Assembly: GCA_032622095.1 (NCBI GenBank)
Contig: CP136061.1
Coordinates: 83,426,324-83,490,323 of the forward strand
Source: Siphonodentalium dalli
Taxonomy: Eukaryota; Mollusca; Scaphopoda; Gadilida; Siphonodentaliidae
DNA: 64,000 nt
Reading direction: 5' to 3'
This document shows, in pieces, positions 42,854-57,249 of this stretch. How positions within the stretch are numbered: the first letter of the stretch is position 1; the number at the start of each line of letters is the position of its first letter. The notes beneath the pieces were generated by a model. That model did not search any database, was not told the origin of the DNA, and worked only from the letters and a program-made list of their open reading frames with translations. A program made the position numbers and the translations under genes.

Positions 42854-44233
42854 CGCCTTCAGATGATTAGAACTTATCTGTAGATCTATATCTCTTCAGA
42901 AAATTCAGCGTCCTGTTAGCCTTAGCAGCTGTATTGTCTATATGCTGATTCCATGACATATTTGATGTAATAGTCACTCCAAGATATTTTGTCTTCTGCA
43001 CCTTGTTTAATTGTATCCCATGGAGTGAGTATTCTGAATCGATAATATTCTGCGAATGGGTTATATGCATTGCTTCACATTTAGCTGGATTGAAGCTCAT
43101 TTTCATTTATTCTCCCACTCTTCTAGTGATCTGATGTCCTTTTGTAGTTCCTCTGCATCTTCCGCGTCTTGTAGATTTTATTTCTTTATCGATGTCATTT
43201 ATGTAATAGAGGAACAGACTAGGTCCCAACAAATATCCTTGTGGAACTCCTGATGTAACTCTTCCTTCGTATGACTTCTCTCCATTTACTACTACATTCT
43301 GTCTTCTATCTTGTAAGAAACTTCCTATGCATTTGTTAGTTTTGCCACCAATTCCATAGGTTTTAAGTTTATATAGTAAATGGCTGTGGCTGACCTTATC
43401 AAACGCCTTGCTGAAGTCAAGGAAAATTACATCTGTTTGCAGTCCATTGTTTATATTGTTTGTAATATATGCAGTGAATTCAATTAGCTGTGTTTCGCAC
43501 AACCTCTTGTCTCTGAATCCATGCTGTTTGTCAGTTAATATCAGTTGTTCTGTTCCATGTTTCATTATTTTTCTACAAATAATATGCTCCATTATTTTAC
43601 ATGTTATGCATGTCAGTGATATTGGTCGGTAGTTAGCTGGGTCATTCTTCTTTTCTTTCTTATATACTGACACAACATTTGCTTTCTTCCATACTGATAC
43701 GGATGATACTTCTCCAGTTCCATATGACTTTCTGAATATTGCTCCTAGAATCAGGGTCTTTAAAATTAATGGGCTAATCTCATCTGGTCCAGGTGCTTTG
43801 TGGACCTTCAACTCTCTCAAAAGTTTTTCTATCACAGGGTCCGTAATTTCTATGTCTTCCATTGATGAGTAAGATAATAATTATGTGGCTTCTCCATTCA
43901 AGGTGTTGTAATCGTCCTGTTTGTTGAAGACAGACTCAAATTGTCGGTTTAGTGCATCGGCTTTTTCTTTTGGAGTTTCAAACCTTTTCCCATCAACTTC
44001 AAGCATCTCCACACCAGATTTTTCCGTCTTCACATGCTTCACATGCTTTACATAAGTCCAGAATTTCTTCATACATTTGAACGTATCCTGTTCTTCCTTC
44101 ATCAGTGTTACCATATAATCCACACATAGTCCCAGTATGCTCGCCTCATTTCCTTCTGGATATTTCTTTTTAATTCTTTGAACTGAGCGACTCTATTATC
44201 TTTCTCATGGACACAATGCGTGGTGTACGAAAC
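42854..44233 (-). mobile_element. Jockey/CR1-like LINE remnant, copy 2
   Basis: Duplicate of 36101-37480 created by the tandem duplication. It has the same missing Ala-Asp-Asp segment and the same frame breaks. Its C-terminal part (Glu-Tyr-Ala-Pro-Thr-Val-Trp onward in copy 1) is absent because the duplication boundary cuts it. Confidence 0.85.
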
Positions 44234-44874
44234 CGTTGTACGAGTTCTTGCATAAATAATACTGGATTTCAAAATGCATACCGTATACATGCCTTTCACC
44301 TTGTTATAACAACTGGGTTCAACATATAAGTATGCTGAGATGCTAGCCTATTTGGAGACAAATAGCACACATTCAGAGAACAGCCGAAAGGGTCTCACCT
44401 AACGATTGAAATCGTAAACTTGGAAATTATTCAAGAAATAAGGTATATAAATGTCTTTTGTGACACGATTAAGACATTGTTACGGCAAAGGATTACTTCT
44501 TCCCATAGATGGTTCATTCTCACACGTTTTTTAATTAATCTGATATGGATAATATCATTGTTTTGTTTAATACTCATCGATTCTGTACAGTAGGTTCGAC
44601 GTGAAAATTAAAAAAATGACCGTTGTACTTAGTTCGCGTAACCGGTAATCGAGTTCACGGATCTCCAATGTGATAAAGGCACCCAGCACAAAGCGTTGTA
44701 TAAAAATGGAAACAAATGAGTTAAGGAAAAAAGAGATTGCTCTGTCTCCCTTATGGAAAATACAATATTGAAAAATGAAGACACAACACGGAACGAAGGA
44801 GATAATTGGGAAAAAGAGATTTCTCTGTCTCCCTCGGGAAACAACAGTTCTTATTCTACATTTCGAAATTATTC

Positions 44875-45891
44875 TCAGTTGTTGAAAGTCACCTCCCCGA
44901 TATTCACGGCTATGCAGATGATACCCAAATCTACTTTTCATTTCGACCGACAGAGAGAGGCGAAACTAAAGCACGTCAAATTGTGGAGAACTGTAATGTG
45001 GACATTAGAGCGTGGATGATTACCAACCGACTCATGATAAATGACGATAAGACTGAATTCATAATCATTGGCTCTCGACAACAACTTCAGAAAGTCAACA
45101 TCAGTTCAATTCATGTGGGAGACGCCGACATACCAACAAAGGACACTGTTCGCAACCTGGGATCGTATTTTGACACAAACATGACAATGGATAACCATAT
45201 CTCTAATATGTGTAAGAAGGCGTTCAGAGGTTTATACAAAATCCGACAAATTAGACAATACCTCGATGTAGACTCAACTAAGACATTGGTCCATGCTTTT
45301 GTCACGTCACACTTAGATTACTGTAATTCTTTACTGTATGGACTACCGGATTACCAGTGTGATCGCCTGCAAAAAGTGCTAAATGCTGCGGCGCGAGTTG
45401 TATCATACACTCCTCGGCATGAACATATAACTCCAGTTCTCAACCAATTACACTGGCTGCCAGTGGAGTATCGAATCATGTTCAAAATTATTTTGCTTGT
45501 ATTCAAATCTCGTAATAACATGTCACCATTGTATATACAGGATATGATCAAAGACAGAAATGTGTGTACATATGGATTACGATCTGATAGTAGTATGCTT
45601 TTGTACATTCCTTTCAACAAACAGAAAACGTTTGGCGATAGGGCATTTTCATTTGCAGGTCCACATCTTTGGAATAGCATTCCACCTCACTTAAAAATAT
45701 TCACTGATTTAAATAAGTTTAAGACCGGCCTCAAAACATATCTCTTTGATGTAGCATTTAATTTCTAGATATATGTGCATGTACATGTATTATGCTGATT
45801 AGGCAATGAGCTCGATGTAATGTAAAGCGCCGTTGAATATGTACTCATAATATTGAGCGCTATACAAATTAATTATTGTATTGTATTGTAT
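44875..45891 (+). mobile_element. CR1/L2-like LINE fragment, copy in unit 2
   Basis: Duplicate of 38122-39138. The open frame runs to a stop at 45766-45768 and differs by one residue seen (Ser-Pro-Leu where unit 1 has Ser-Thr-Leu). Confidence 0.85.
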
Positions 45892-46335
45892 AACAAACCG
45901 GAACGAAGACCTAGAACAATTAAACAGAAGACGGGTAAAAGAGATTGCTCTGTCGCCACTGAAGACGAAAATGATGATCTGAACAAAGAGGCGCGAGCCT
46001 GCCTCCCGTTACCACATAAGGTAACATAAGCCTTAAGGTAAGGTATAATAATTGGCAACAATCTTTATCTCGTAGATTTTCGACTATGTTTAGACCGAGT
46101 CCTCTCGAGATAGGAAATATTAATTATTAAAATTAAAAATTGAATTTATCCGTGATTGTTTACCGATCTCGGTAATGTGAATGGTCACGCTAAATTTGAA
46201 TCGATGTCAGGCCACTATTGGGTAAATCAGTACGTCATGCTGCATTTCACGATTGCAGTTAACAAAATACCTTCCGGTGAAGATAATCGGTTGGCGGATA
46301 CATTATCCATGTAGTGTGCAGTGCGAAGCGTCTTG

Positions 46336-47151
46336 CACTCTTATGACTAATGTGTAGGTTTTCTACACACAATGTGTAGCCCTGCTACACAATCATTATT
46401 CATTTTTGACCTTAAACATATTTGTGTAGTATATGTGTAGTTTTATGTACGTACACAAATTGTGTAACAATGTTTACACATTAAATGGGTCAATTTATAC
46501 ACATTTATACACACTGGTATGCATAAAATCAAGACACATCCCTTACACATTTTATGCAGATTCTTACACATATAGGTCGTAGACAAGAATGTAAGTTCAG
46601 TATTCTGAATTGTGGATATATAGTATTGATGACATATGGAGATTTATATGTTAAAACGTTCATAGCGTTCAATGGTACGTAATATTTTGCTGTCATGTGT
46701 GAGTTTCGTTTTAAATGAACAAACCAGATTCGTGGCGTGGTTGCCTAATATTAGTATCAACGTATTACAACAAACAAACATTCATATAAACAAATGTAAG
46801 AGCAGTATTCGCCATGAAAGTTTTAACAAATAAATCCTCATATATCATTAATACTATGCTCACAAGTCGGAATTATGAACTTACATTCCTTGTCTACGAT
46901 CGCTGTAAATTGTATTCCAAAAAATAAACTCAAACAATATGGCGTCATGTAGCAGACTATGAAACTGAAGGCACCGCAATGCGCATGCTCCACGTTCCTA
47001 CACAATTGTGTGTAACAAAATATACACATTATGTGTAGAACGGCACTTGGTCAATGTATTTGTTTTTAAAACTACACATTGCTATGTGTATTAACCGGGT
47101 TTACACATTTGATGTGTAATCGTTTCTATACACATTAGTTATAATAGTGTG
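46336..47151. mobile_element. Element C copy 2
   Basis: Duplicate of 39583-40388 with one extra tttatacaca-type unit near 46496-46508, showing that the motif array changes length. Confidence 0.7.
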
Positions 47152-47181
47152 TATGCGTTCAAAGCGTATTAATGGGTGAAT

Positions 47182-48752
47182 ACAGAGGCGGACTGGCCGA
47201 TCGGGAGACCGGGAAAATTCCCGATGGGCCGGAGGCCGTGGGGGGGGGGGGGGCGCCACATGTGTTGTTTAACCAGCCTAATTGGCTAATCGTAATTGTG
47301 TCATTAAATGAACGTGTCAGCATCATATAACACAACGTAAAGACCCCGTTAATATCGAGATTTTAATGATAACTCCCACCTGTAAATCCCAAAAAAAATT
47401 CTCACGCACCCCTCCCGGACCCTCCCCAAATTTAAATTTCCAACACAATAGGAACGCTTCAGTTGAGGCCAGTCTAGATGTTAGGATTAGCGATTTTCTT
47501 GAATAGTTTTCAAAATTTTCTCACCCCGGGCCGAACAACCATGGACAGCCCGGTGTGTCCTGATTTCTTGTCCGTAGCCGTGTGCATTTGTCAGGAGTTA
47601 GATGTTAGATGTTAGAATTTATGAAATTTTTCAGGTAAAAATATCTGAATTGTCTCATACACTCTCAAATAAAGCAATTGATTTAGGTCCACCATAGAAC
47701 CAAAATCCGCGATAGTACCAGAGAGTTTGGTACTATAATCCTTTAGAGCCTGTTTAGCGTTATAGAACCAGATGAGTTGGTACTCCACAGAGGGCCAATC
47801 GTTGGCTCCAAGCTGATTGGGTGAGACCGTGGGTGTGTCAATATCGAGTGCCGTGTGCAAATGATAAAATTAAAGTGAAAAGATGGCCGCCCGTCGACTC
47901 GCGGTCATAGATCTGTCGGATTATTTCATTTAGCGCTATGCTAGGGAGTCTTTGTGGTTATGTACTTAATTCGATGTTTAAACGCGGCAGCATCATTTGG
48001 AATCTAACATGTCACATTGTTAAATTTGCCGGTATCTGGGCTGTTTTGTTCTCTGGAGTACCAAATTGCTGGAGCTATGCGTAGTACCTAAATACTTCAG
48101 AGTACCTGTCTTGATGTTTTGGTTCTTCAGATAATATAATGGGCGTGTCAAGAAAGCATCTATTTCTTGGCAATTCATATCGTGTGCGTCATGGCTTGGG
48201 TGTCATAAATGCGGGTGGCTATTATATGCATAAAGCCCGGATACATATAGGTACTCCACATAACCTAAATATAGGTACTGCAGATAACCGACAAATATAG
48301 GTACTCCAGAGAACCTAATATATAGGTACTCCAGAGAACCAAAATATATAGGTACTCCAGAGTACCTAAATATTTATTAGGTACTCTAGAGTACCAACAA
48401 ATTGGTACTCCCCCTGGGACAAAGCTTAGTACCTACGTAGGTACTCCAGAGTACCTATTGTTTTAAGAGTGTACCGGGAATATATAGAACCATGGTTTAT
48501 GAATATATAGGATATTAGGCCAGAACACTGAGGTGCAAATGGAATTATGCAAAAACATGTATTTGGTCTGACTCTGATTCAAGGGGGTGTAGTTGGAATT
48601 TTCCAAGGTGGACACCCCCCCCCCCAGAACAGATTCTGATTCAAGGGGGGGTGCAGTTGGAAGTTCCCAAGGTGGACACCCCCGTGAACAGATTCTGATG
48701 GGCCGGTATTATATTTATTTCCCGGGCCGGTTTTTTGGTCAAGTCCGCCTAT
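47182..48752. mobile_element. hAT-type element D copy 2
   Basis: Duplicate of 40419-41986 with GGGTGAAT at 47174-47181 and 48753-48760. Its G-run is longer (about 13 G at 47241) and its C-rich part is shortened. Contains element B copy 3. Confidence 0.85.
47658..48473. mobile_element. Element B copy 3
   Basis: Duplicate of 40891-41706, with one substitution noted (accaaatt(t/g)ctgg). Confidence 0.85.
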
Positions 48753-48760
48753 GGGTGAAT

Positions 48761-48856
48761 GATTTTCTACAACTATCACATTGATACGGGCTATCCCCGG
48801 AGTGAATTATCTTATGACTCGTCAAGCTATTTGATTTAGTAAATGTACCTATGTCT
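48761..48856 (-). pseudogene. C2H2 finger remnant, unit 2
   Basis: Duplicate of 41995-42090. Confidence 0.7.
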
Positions 48857-49678
48857 CGCCACAGAGATTTTGGCTCAGCTGTTATCACTCGTGAATGATC
48901 CACATGCTACCATCGCCATATTGATTGGTTCTGGGATCGGCTGACATTACTAGTATTTTTCTAGTTTTTGCTAGTACATACATGTATGGTACTCACATAA
49001 TGACCAGCGCCCCTGACGATGACCCGGTCAATACATAATAGGTCGAAACAATGAATGGAGCCGCCGTATAAAGTGTGTGATATACCCTTTTGCGGTTAAA
49101 TGATGGACAACTATATAATCATGGCATAGCGATATAGTTAGCCATTCATTGTCGGGCGCGGACCAGAGGTGATGCAACCTTCCGTGTCAGACTTTTAGGT
49201 AGAAAAGGATTTCACTTACAACACTATTCGTATTGAACTTGAAGCAATATATCTTTATAGGGTTGCACTTTTTATGGAGGTTAGTTGTTTTCCGAATGTG
49301 AATGCGAAAATGGGAACTTCGTCGCGCCTATTTTTGACATAACATAGATTAAAACTAGATGGAAAACGGGATATTTATTAAATTAACGGTAGCCATAACA
49401 CAAGCTGCAAACAGAGTTCAGCCCCTCGCTACGCTATGTCTGACCGCTGCCGGCATTTGTATTTTATTTAAATTAAATCTAACATTTTGTTATTGAAGTG
49501 TTTTGTCAGTTACAATTCATCCTGGCTTGATCTAGACAATTTCAAATGAATATTGACAGTTCAGTTTCTCAGTATAATGCATGACAAAAATTATTATACG
49601 AGCTTATACACCAAATATACCCCCCCCCCCATAAAATCACATCTGGCAGCTGAATTGTTGATTATGATTGGGATACAA

Positions 49679-50117
49679 TTAAAGGTGGATTATCTCTTTG
49701 TAAACATGAATTATATAGTTACCAGGGTATAACATATTAGATCTGAATCGAAGACTCCTGTCCGGAAATGCTTCAATCGATCAATATCGATTTTATTTCG
49801 AATAATTTATTATGAAATGAGATGATTAGTTGGGACACTTTATTTGTCTATTTTTAGAACAGACCATTCTGCGATACCATACAGCGATAGAGATCATTAC
49901 GGTGTTCCTATAGTTATGATCCGAACGTCGAATGTCCCAATTGATTGATTGTATTGTTTCATGCCATAGTTATAGGAGATAATGAGTCTAATTTACGTTT
50001 ATTTGTGACAAAAATACACAATAAAATTTCTGGTTTCTGTTAACAGTAACCACTATTGTTCGTTAGCTAAATATTCACACCTTTTTAGATCTGAACATAT
50101 TCGAAATTAAATCAATA
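49679..50117. mobile_element. MITE-A8, left part (outer MITE of nested stack)
   Basis: Starts TTAAAGGTGGATTATCTC and runs to tcgaaattaaatcaata. It is then interrupted at a TTAA inside its own right terminal segment by a second MITE-A (A9). It resumes at 57698 with ttaatcga and ends at 57810 with a TTAA. Confidence 0.85.
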
Positions 50118-50224
50118 TTAAAGGTGGGCTATCTCTTTGTAAACATGTATTATATAGTGACCGGGGTATAAAATTTTAAATAGTTGCTGGGTATAAAATA
50201 TTAGATTTGAATCGAAGACTCCTG
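50118..50224. mobile_element. MITE-A9, left part (inner MITE of nested stack)
   Basis: Starts TTAAAGGTGGGCTATCTC and carries a short internal duplication around gctgggtataaaatatta. It stops at ctcctg (50219-50224), where element E begins. The rest of A9 continues at 57250 with ctcctgtccggaaatgc. Confidence 0.85.
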
Positions 50225-50455
50225 TGTTACGCCAGCTTTTGAAGTAATTACCACTTTTGAAGTAGGTCTCCACTTTTGAAGTAAAAAACGCCAGCTTTTG
50301 AAGTAACTCACCACTTTTGTAATAAAATCGCCAGCTTTTGTAGTAAAGTGAGGTCTCCGCTTTTGAAGTAAAAAACGCCAGCTTTTGTAGTAAAAAAACT
50401 AGGTCTCCACTTTTGAAGTAACAAAATTACAGCTTTTGAAGTAAACTGACTCAAT
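50225..50455. repeat. Element E left terminal motif array
   Basis: About ten copies of cttttgaagta or cttttgtagta, alternating between cgccag-, tctcca- and ccac-prefixed versions, spaced 18-27 bp. The inverted array at 57040-57249 mirrors it. Confidence 0.85.
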
Positions 50456-50499
50456 AAATTTTGACGGGCGCTGAACGATTTTCATGACAAAGTCAACCC

Positions 50500-51890
<1,391 letters not shown>

Positions 51891-52543
51891 AGTAACATGG
51901 CAACATGTATATTCCCTCAAAATTGGGGGACGTGACAAAGTATCAGTTACAACGGAAAATAGTTGGTCTATTTGTCCTCTTCTTTGGAAGAACAGTCCTA
52001 TGTCAAACTTCCAATTCGCAATGTTCCTGGTGCCAAATGGTTCAGTCTCCTTTTTGTAATTTTATAGTCGATTATCAATAATGATAAATAAGTCCATTTT
52101 CTTTTTAACGTGGTTCATTCTGATTGGCTAACTATGAAACAAAGGACGAAAGTCCAGATGTCAGGTGATTAAGAATGTCATACAACAAGACACCGATTCT
52201 GCATAATTTCACGAGTCATTGTCCCAGTTAGAATAATATTATCATGCACGTGCTACAGAATAATAAGTCAAAGATGTTCATTCAATTTACAACTGGAATA
52301 CAATCTCCTTTGGACACTTTAATAACGAGAGATAATGGTTCCTGGAATTACAAACTAAATTATTGAACATACTCACGTCTGTTACGGGATTGTGTCATAT
52401 CGTTCGAGACTTCGTGACAGCTCTAGAACCACCAAAAGAGGGAACAGGATAACAAGAAAATCGCATACCATATCGCTGTGTAGATCCGGCCTCTTTGGGC
52501 GCTACAGTTGTAATGTTTTATCATAACATTTAATGTTCAGGCG

Positions 52544-52927
52544 TTATGCTGTGGTGATTCTCCATGGCGGCCAATGGAGCCCGTGTTCCAAGCGTGTATT
52601 ATACCATGTGGTAGCTATGCCTGCGATTTCATTGTTGAATGTGAGTCCTCTGCGAGTGGGAGGTGGAACATTGGCCACAATCGCCAGTAACTGGTGTTGC
52701 CCTGCATAGGGCAGGTTTGTTACGGTAAGTTGCTGGTAAGTCAAGGGCAATACTATTAGGAAGGGACTGGCATATATTCTGTTTTGTGTTATATATAATT
52801 GCTCATCAATCCCAGCTTGCACCGATGGTTTGCAGTATATCAATAAATTCATTGTTGTAATTTTGTTCTGCATTTGGTATTTAGTTTGTTTTTTTGGAAA
52901 GGGGTTACCACACTGCGAGCAGCGCAC
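52544..52927 (-). CDS. Unknown ORF conserved between E copies
   Basis: A 127-residue counterpart of 24486-24785, with Met-Arg-Cys-Ser-Gln-Cys-Gly at the start and a longer, Arg/Trp-containing C-terminus (Trp-Tyr-Asn-Thr-Arg-Leu-Glu-His-Gly). Its family is not recognised. It lies in the centre of the element, upstream of the integrase on the opposite strand. It may be an exon of an element gene or a chance frame. Confidence 0.3.
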   Translation of the reverse strand: MRCSQCGNPFPKKQTKYQMQNKITTMNLLIYCKPSVQAGIDEQLYITQNRIYASPFLIVLPLTYQQLTVTNLPYAGQHQLLAIVANVPPPTRRGLTFNNEIAGIATTWYNTRLEHGLHWPPWRITTA

Positions 52928-53023
52928 GGTCTGGGCGTTTGTAACTAACGTAGTTGAAAATGAGGGGAGTAGTAATTATGAGCTACATTGTAGATCTAGA
53001 TAGCAATCATGATCGACCAGTGC

Positions 53024-55201
53024 GCACTAAGATGTATGTTTGCAAGTTTGACTGATATATGAAATGTCTGATCAACTTGCATTTATATTTCATAGAACAT
53101 AACCACACACATATGATTTCTTGAATTTAACAATCGAGTTAACGGTAATTTAACAATCGAAACTGTACGAGTGTACTCGTTCTGTTCTGACTGGTTTATA
53201 CATAATAGCTATGTAATACCACACGGACGACAGTGATACGGTTACATTGATAATATTAATACGCACTTTATCCATAACTACGCACACATTAGTTTGCCTC
53301 AAAATTGCTGTGCTCACATTGGCGTATAATTAATTGTTTGATGTGCTCACTATCCTGTGATACCAATTTGAGGTTGCTTTCGATGGCAATGATTTGACAA
53401 AGTATCAAAATGTATCAATCGCGCGACATGTGTTCATTGTTTCCCCAAGCGTTATAGCCTACATATGTACGGCACCGTTCATTTTAACCCACCTATAAAG
53501 CGGCTCGATACATGTGACCAAAAAAGGCGATTGCCAATCTAAGTAGTCCTATGTGCGTGTTTTCAATTGTAATACAATATAATATATAAATCCGATACAC
53601 TTGTGCAAGATTTTACGAATCCTGGCAGTTTCTAAAGAGTTATTGCACATTTATATAAACGTTGTGTTTTTGTCGAAGGCTTAATATGCGGCCCTTCGTC
53701 GGCTGGTTACTGGCTGCGTATACGCTGCTCGGAATTTGCTTATTGGCGCAGTCAACAAAGCATCCTCTGGATGATAAATCATATGAAATCCTCGTTGAGC
53801 TAGTGAAGTCGAATGGTCAACTTAGTCTACCAGTGAAAGAAAGAACACATTTTCACAAATCTGTATTGCTGAAATGGTTCAGATGGAAAACATATCTGGA
53901 GGTTATCGACGGCACCTTATATTTGAAAGGCAAGCGTGTAGTCCGGAAGAACGACATGGTCACACACGTGAAGAGTTATTTCAGACAATCTAAAGGAGCG
54001 GGTATAAGAAATGTTAACAAACGATTACGATGCCAATATCTGGGAATAAGTGAAATGCGTGTTAGGAAAATATTGAACCAATCGAAACTGTACCAACGCT
54101 TGAATGTAAAGTTCACCAACCGTGCAAAAATGATACCAATAACTGCAAAGGAAGTAATGGAGCGGATGCAAGTTGATCTGGTTTTCATGTCAGAAGTTGA
54201 GCATGGACGTAAAATGTTCAGATATGTGCTGTCTGCAATGGACATTTTCAGTAGGTTCACATTTCTGCGACCGCTCACTTCAAAAAAGAGCTCTGAAGTT
54301 TCAACTGAACTCCAGAATATCTTCCGGCTGTATGGTCCGCCACGTATTTTGCAAAGTGACAGAGGCACAGAGTTTAAAGGGAAGGTGAAAAAGCTGATGA
54401 AAACAATGAACGTGAAAACAGTTTGTAGCAGGCAAAGCAGAGGACCAGGGTGGTTCCGAATTGTTTAACTAAACTGGAAGTAACTGATAGCCAGACAGGC
54501 AAGGTATAGTCTTCATCTTACCGGCAACGCAAGAATGTCTCAATCTCCGTTTCTATCCTCATTGGTTCAGGAGAAGCACTCGTTCAATTGATCATTTATT
54601 TCGTTATATATGTTTATTTAGGTCCATTTCCAGTATTGCTCAAGTTGAGTGTTGCAAACGTGTTGAGCTTTCGTTATTTTACGCAAACATATGGTATTGT
54701 TTAAAAAAAAAAAAAAAACATGGTATCATATTAAGAACATATCGAGTATTTTTAAAATACATTAAATTAGAACCACGTTTTTTGAAAACCAATATAGGCC
54801 AACTTCTCGTATGAGACATTAGCACAAGTAATTTATAAATTGTAAGAGGTAGATACTTTGGATTAATATATGTAAACTGTGTAAGACATAATTTATATAG
54901 AATCAGGACATGGCTTGAGGAACGTTTCTGGGCGAACTGTGAAGTTGATTTATTATATATTGGCTCCAGTAAACGTGAATCAGTGGACGAATTTGCATGG
55001 CTGGTGGATTTAGAGATCTGGTATATTACTAAAATTATAAGACTTTCTTTATAAACTACACACTTCAAGATTAAAACTAATTGGGGAAATATAAGTGCAT
55101 GCAATATTGCGGATCAGTGACCATTTACAATATAGACTACCAACTAGAATATGTACCTATATATATTGTGTTTTGATATGTGTGTTTTGTTGTGTTCTGT
55201 G
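53024..55201. other. 2.18-kb segment present only in E copy 2
   Basis: Copy 1 reads straight through ...gatcgaccagtg-atatctc at 24865-24885. Copy 2 has 2.18 kb between gaccaGTG and GTGatatctc. The GTG at both edges could be the microhomology of a deletion in copy 1 or a 3-bp duplication of an insertion in copy 2; no inverted ends were found, which favours deletion. Apart from the integrase gene it is AT-rich, with an A-run at 54702-54718 and no other recognised gene. Confidence 0.65.
53662..54468 (+). CDS. Retroviral-type integrase core, truncated (Ginger/KRBA2-like)
   Basis: 268 residues. Residues ~9-31 are hydrophobic and could be a chance extension: an in-frame Met at residue 9 starts Met-Arg-Pro-Phe. 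About 30-150 is a charged helical region. From ~155 the frame matches an rve integrase core: Met-Gln-Val-Asp-Leu-Val (first catalytic Asp), Ala-Met-Asp-Ile-Phe-Ser-Arg-Phe, Tyr-Gly-Pro-Pro-Arg-Ile-Leu-Gln-Ser-Asp-Arg-Gly-Thr-Glu-Phe-Lys-Gly (second Asp). The expected third acidic residue, in the Pro-x-Ser-Gln-Gly-x-x-Glu region, is missing: the frame runs Cys-Ser-Arg-Gln-Ser-Arg-Gly-Pro-Gly-Trp and stops. Such integrases insert DNA by strand transfer. This copy is predicted inactive unless spliced onward. Relatives are Ginger elements and host KRBA2/SCAND3-type genes. Confidence 0.7.
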   Translation: MCFCRRLNMRPFVGWLLAAYTLLGICLLAQSTKHPLDDKSYEILVELVKSNGQLSLPVKERTHFHKSVLLKWFRWKTYLEVIDGTLYLKGKRVVRKNDMVTHVKSYFRQSKGAGIRNVNKRLRCQYLGISEMRVRKILNQSKLYQRLNVKFTNRAKMIPITAKEVMERMQVDLVFMSEVEHGRKMFRYVLSAMDIFSRFTFLRPLTSKKSSEVSTELQNIFRLYGPPRILQSDRGTEFKGKVKKLMKTMNVKTVCSRQSRGPGWFRIV

Positions 55202-56229
55202 ATATCTCAAAATAATTCATCATTGTTTTTTATGTTAAGTTATCAGTCCGTGAGACACCTCAACCTTCCCTGACTATAGTACACCACTTAGTCTGACCCC
55301 AATTGATAGGTGCAACATAGCAATAGTAAATATGTATACCATCATATATTGTCTTCATGATAGAATATTGATTTCATTTATTGACCATAATAAACAAAAC
55401 AGATTCAGATAGCATAATTGTTGATGTGGATGAGAGGCGATAAGGTATCAAGCTATACAATATTATACATAACTATTCAAGAACTGTAGCGTCTAAGGGG
55501 AGGTTGAGGATAAATTTGACTAATTATTATTTAACTACATCAACAACATCGTTCCATTCATTCTTAATTTTGTTATGCGTTTCATTTTGTATTGCTGTGC
55601 CTGACAATTGACAATAAAATAATTAATTGTATTCGTATATTGTGTTGAATAAATTTTGAAAGGAGACTGAACCTTTTGGCATCAAGAACATTGAGATTTG
55701 AAAGTTTAACTTTCCCTGTATAGCGACATAATGCCATCGAATCCGTTATTTTATATACTCAATCATCAGAGTGTATGTGAACCCAACGGTTTCCACACAA
55801 CACATTACTGGCTCCCGTGTTTTATAGCTGGCCACGTTTGACGTAGTTATAATACTTCGGTTATGTGACATAATTTTAATGATTGAAAATTGTTGTTAAT
55901 GTCGCCTTCCAGAGACGAATCTAATAAACCAAACATTTTCTGCTGTCCCTAACGCGTCGGGTCACCTAATTTCGAGGGTACGAATATGTAATTATAAGTG
56001 AGGCCAATAATAAATATACTAACTATTTTCCGTTGGAACTAATACATCACCTAATTTCGAGAAACTATATATGTTGTCATGTTACTGACATGTTACTGAC
56101 AAAACGTCTTCAGTCCTGTCTGACTCAATGTAACATCGAACTTCTTCTGACAACGGTCGCACTTGTAAGGGCACTCAATAGTGTGGGTTGTCAGGCTGAC
56201 TGGGAACAATCTTATATACTCGTATGATT

Positions 56230-57000
56230 GATCACCTATGTGTGTTCATATGATTAGGCAGGGAAACGGACGCACTAAATGCCGTTCGGTACACGTCACA
56301 CTTATATGGGCGATTGACTCTATAAATTATCTTCTGCTGCTATGACTGAAGGCTATTCGAACCACGTCACATGCATATGGTCGATTACCGGTGTGGATTC
56401 TTTTGTCACGGAACCGGACTCACTAAGTGCCTTTTGGTACAAGTAACACGTGTATGGGCGATTGACTGTGTGATTTCTCTTGTGTTGGTACGATTGGAGG
56501 CTATTCAAACCACGTCACACTCGTATGGTCGATTACCTGTGTGGAATCTTTTGTCACGCAACCGGACTCACTAGGTGCCTTTTGGTACACGTCACACGTG
56601 TATGGGCGATTGACTGTATGATTTATCTTGTGTTGGTATGACTCAAAGCTATTCAAACCACGTCACACTCGTATGGTCGATCACCTGTGTGGAATCTTTT
56701 GTCACGGAACCGGACTCACTAAGTGCCTTTTGGTACAAGTCACACGTGTATGGGCGATTGACTGTGTGATTTCTCTTGTGTTGGTACGATTGGAGGCTAT
56801 TCAAACCACGTCACACTCGTATGGTCGATCACCTGTGTGGAATCTTTTGTCACGGAACCGGACTCACTAAGTGCCTTTTGGTACACGTCACACGTGTATG
56901 GGCGATTGACTGTGATTTCTCTTGTGTTGGCATGACTGAAAGCTATTCAAACCACGTCACACTCGTATGGGCGATAGCCACTATTGATTATCGGGTTGAC
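56230..57000 (-). pseudogene. Zinc-finger-derived satellite, right arm of E copy 2
   Basis: Five units of about 148 bp (gggcgattgactgtgtgatt marks) in the orientation opposite to the left arm; decayed as on the left. Confidence 0.75.
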
Positions 57001-57039
57001 TTTGTCATGAAAATCGTTCAGCGCCCGTCAAAATTTATT

Positions 57040-57249
57040 GAGTCAGTTTACTTCAAAAGCTGTAATTTTGTTACTTCAAAAGTGGAGACCTAGTTTTTTT
57101 ACTACAAAAGCTGGCGTTTTTTACTTCAAAAGCGGAGACCTCACTTTACTACAAAAGCTGGCGATTTTATTACAAAAGTGGTGAGTTACTTCAAAAGCTG
57201 GCGTTTTTTACTTCAAAAGTGGAGACCTACTTCAAAAGCTGGCGTAACA
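57040..57249. repeat. Element E right terminal motif array
   Basis: Tacttcaaaag / tactacaaaag words, mirror of 50225-50455. One block is missing next to the end relative to the left terminus. Confidence 0.85.

Larger units (their letters stand above)
42854..49618. repeat. 6.75-kb tandem duplication, unit 2
   Basis: Second unit, 6765 bp by these boundaries. It differs from unit 1 by a 12-bp insertion in element C (tttatacacatttatacaca region), longer G and C homopolymers, and single substitutions such as catgtca(a/c)cattg, gtaacat(g/a)agcc and ggtc(c/a)agtccgcc. Confidence 0.95.
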
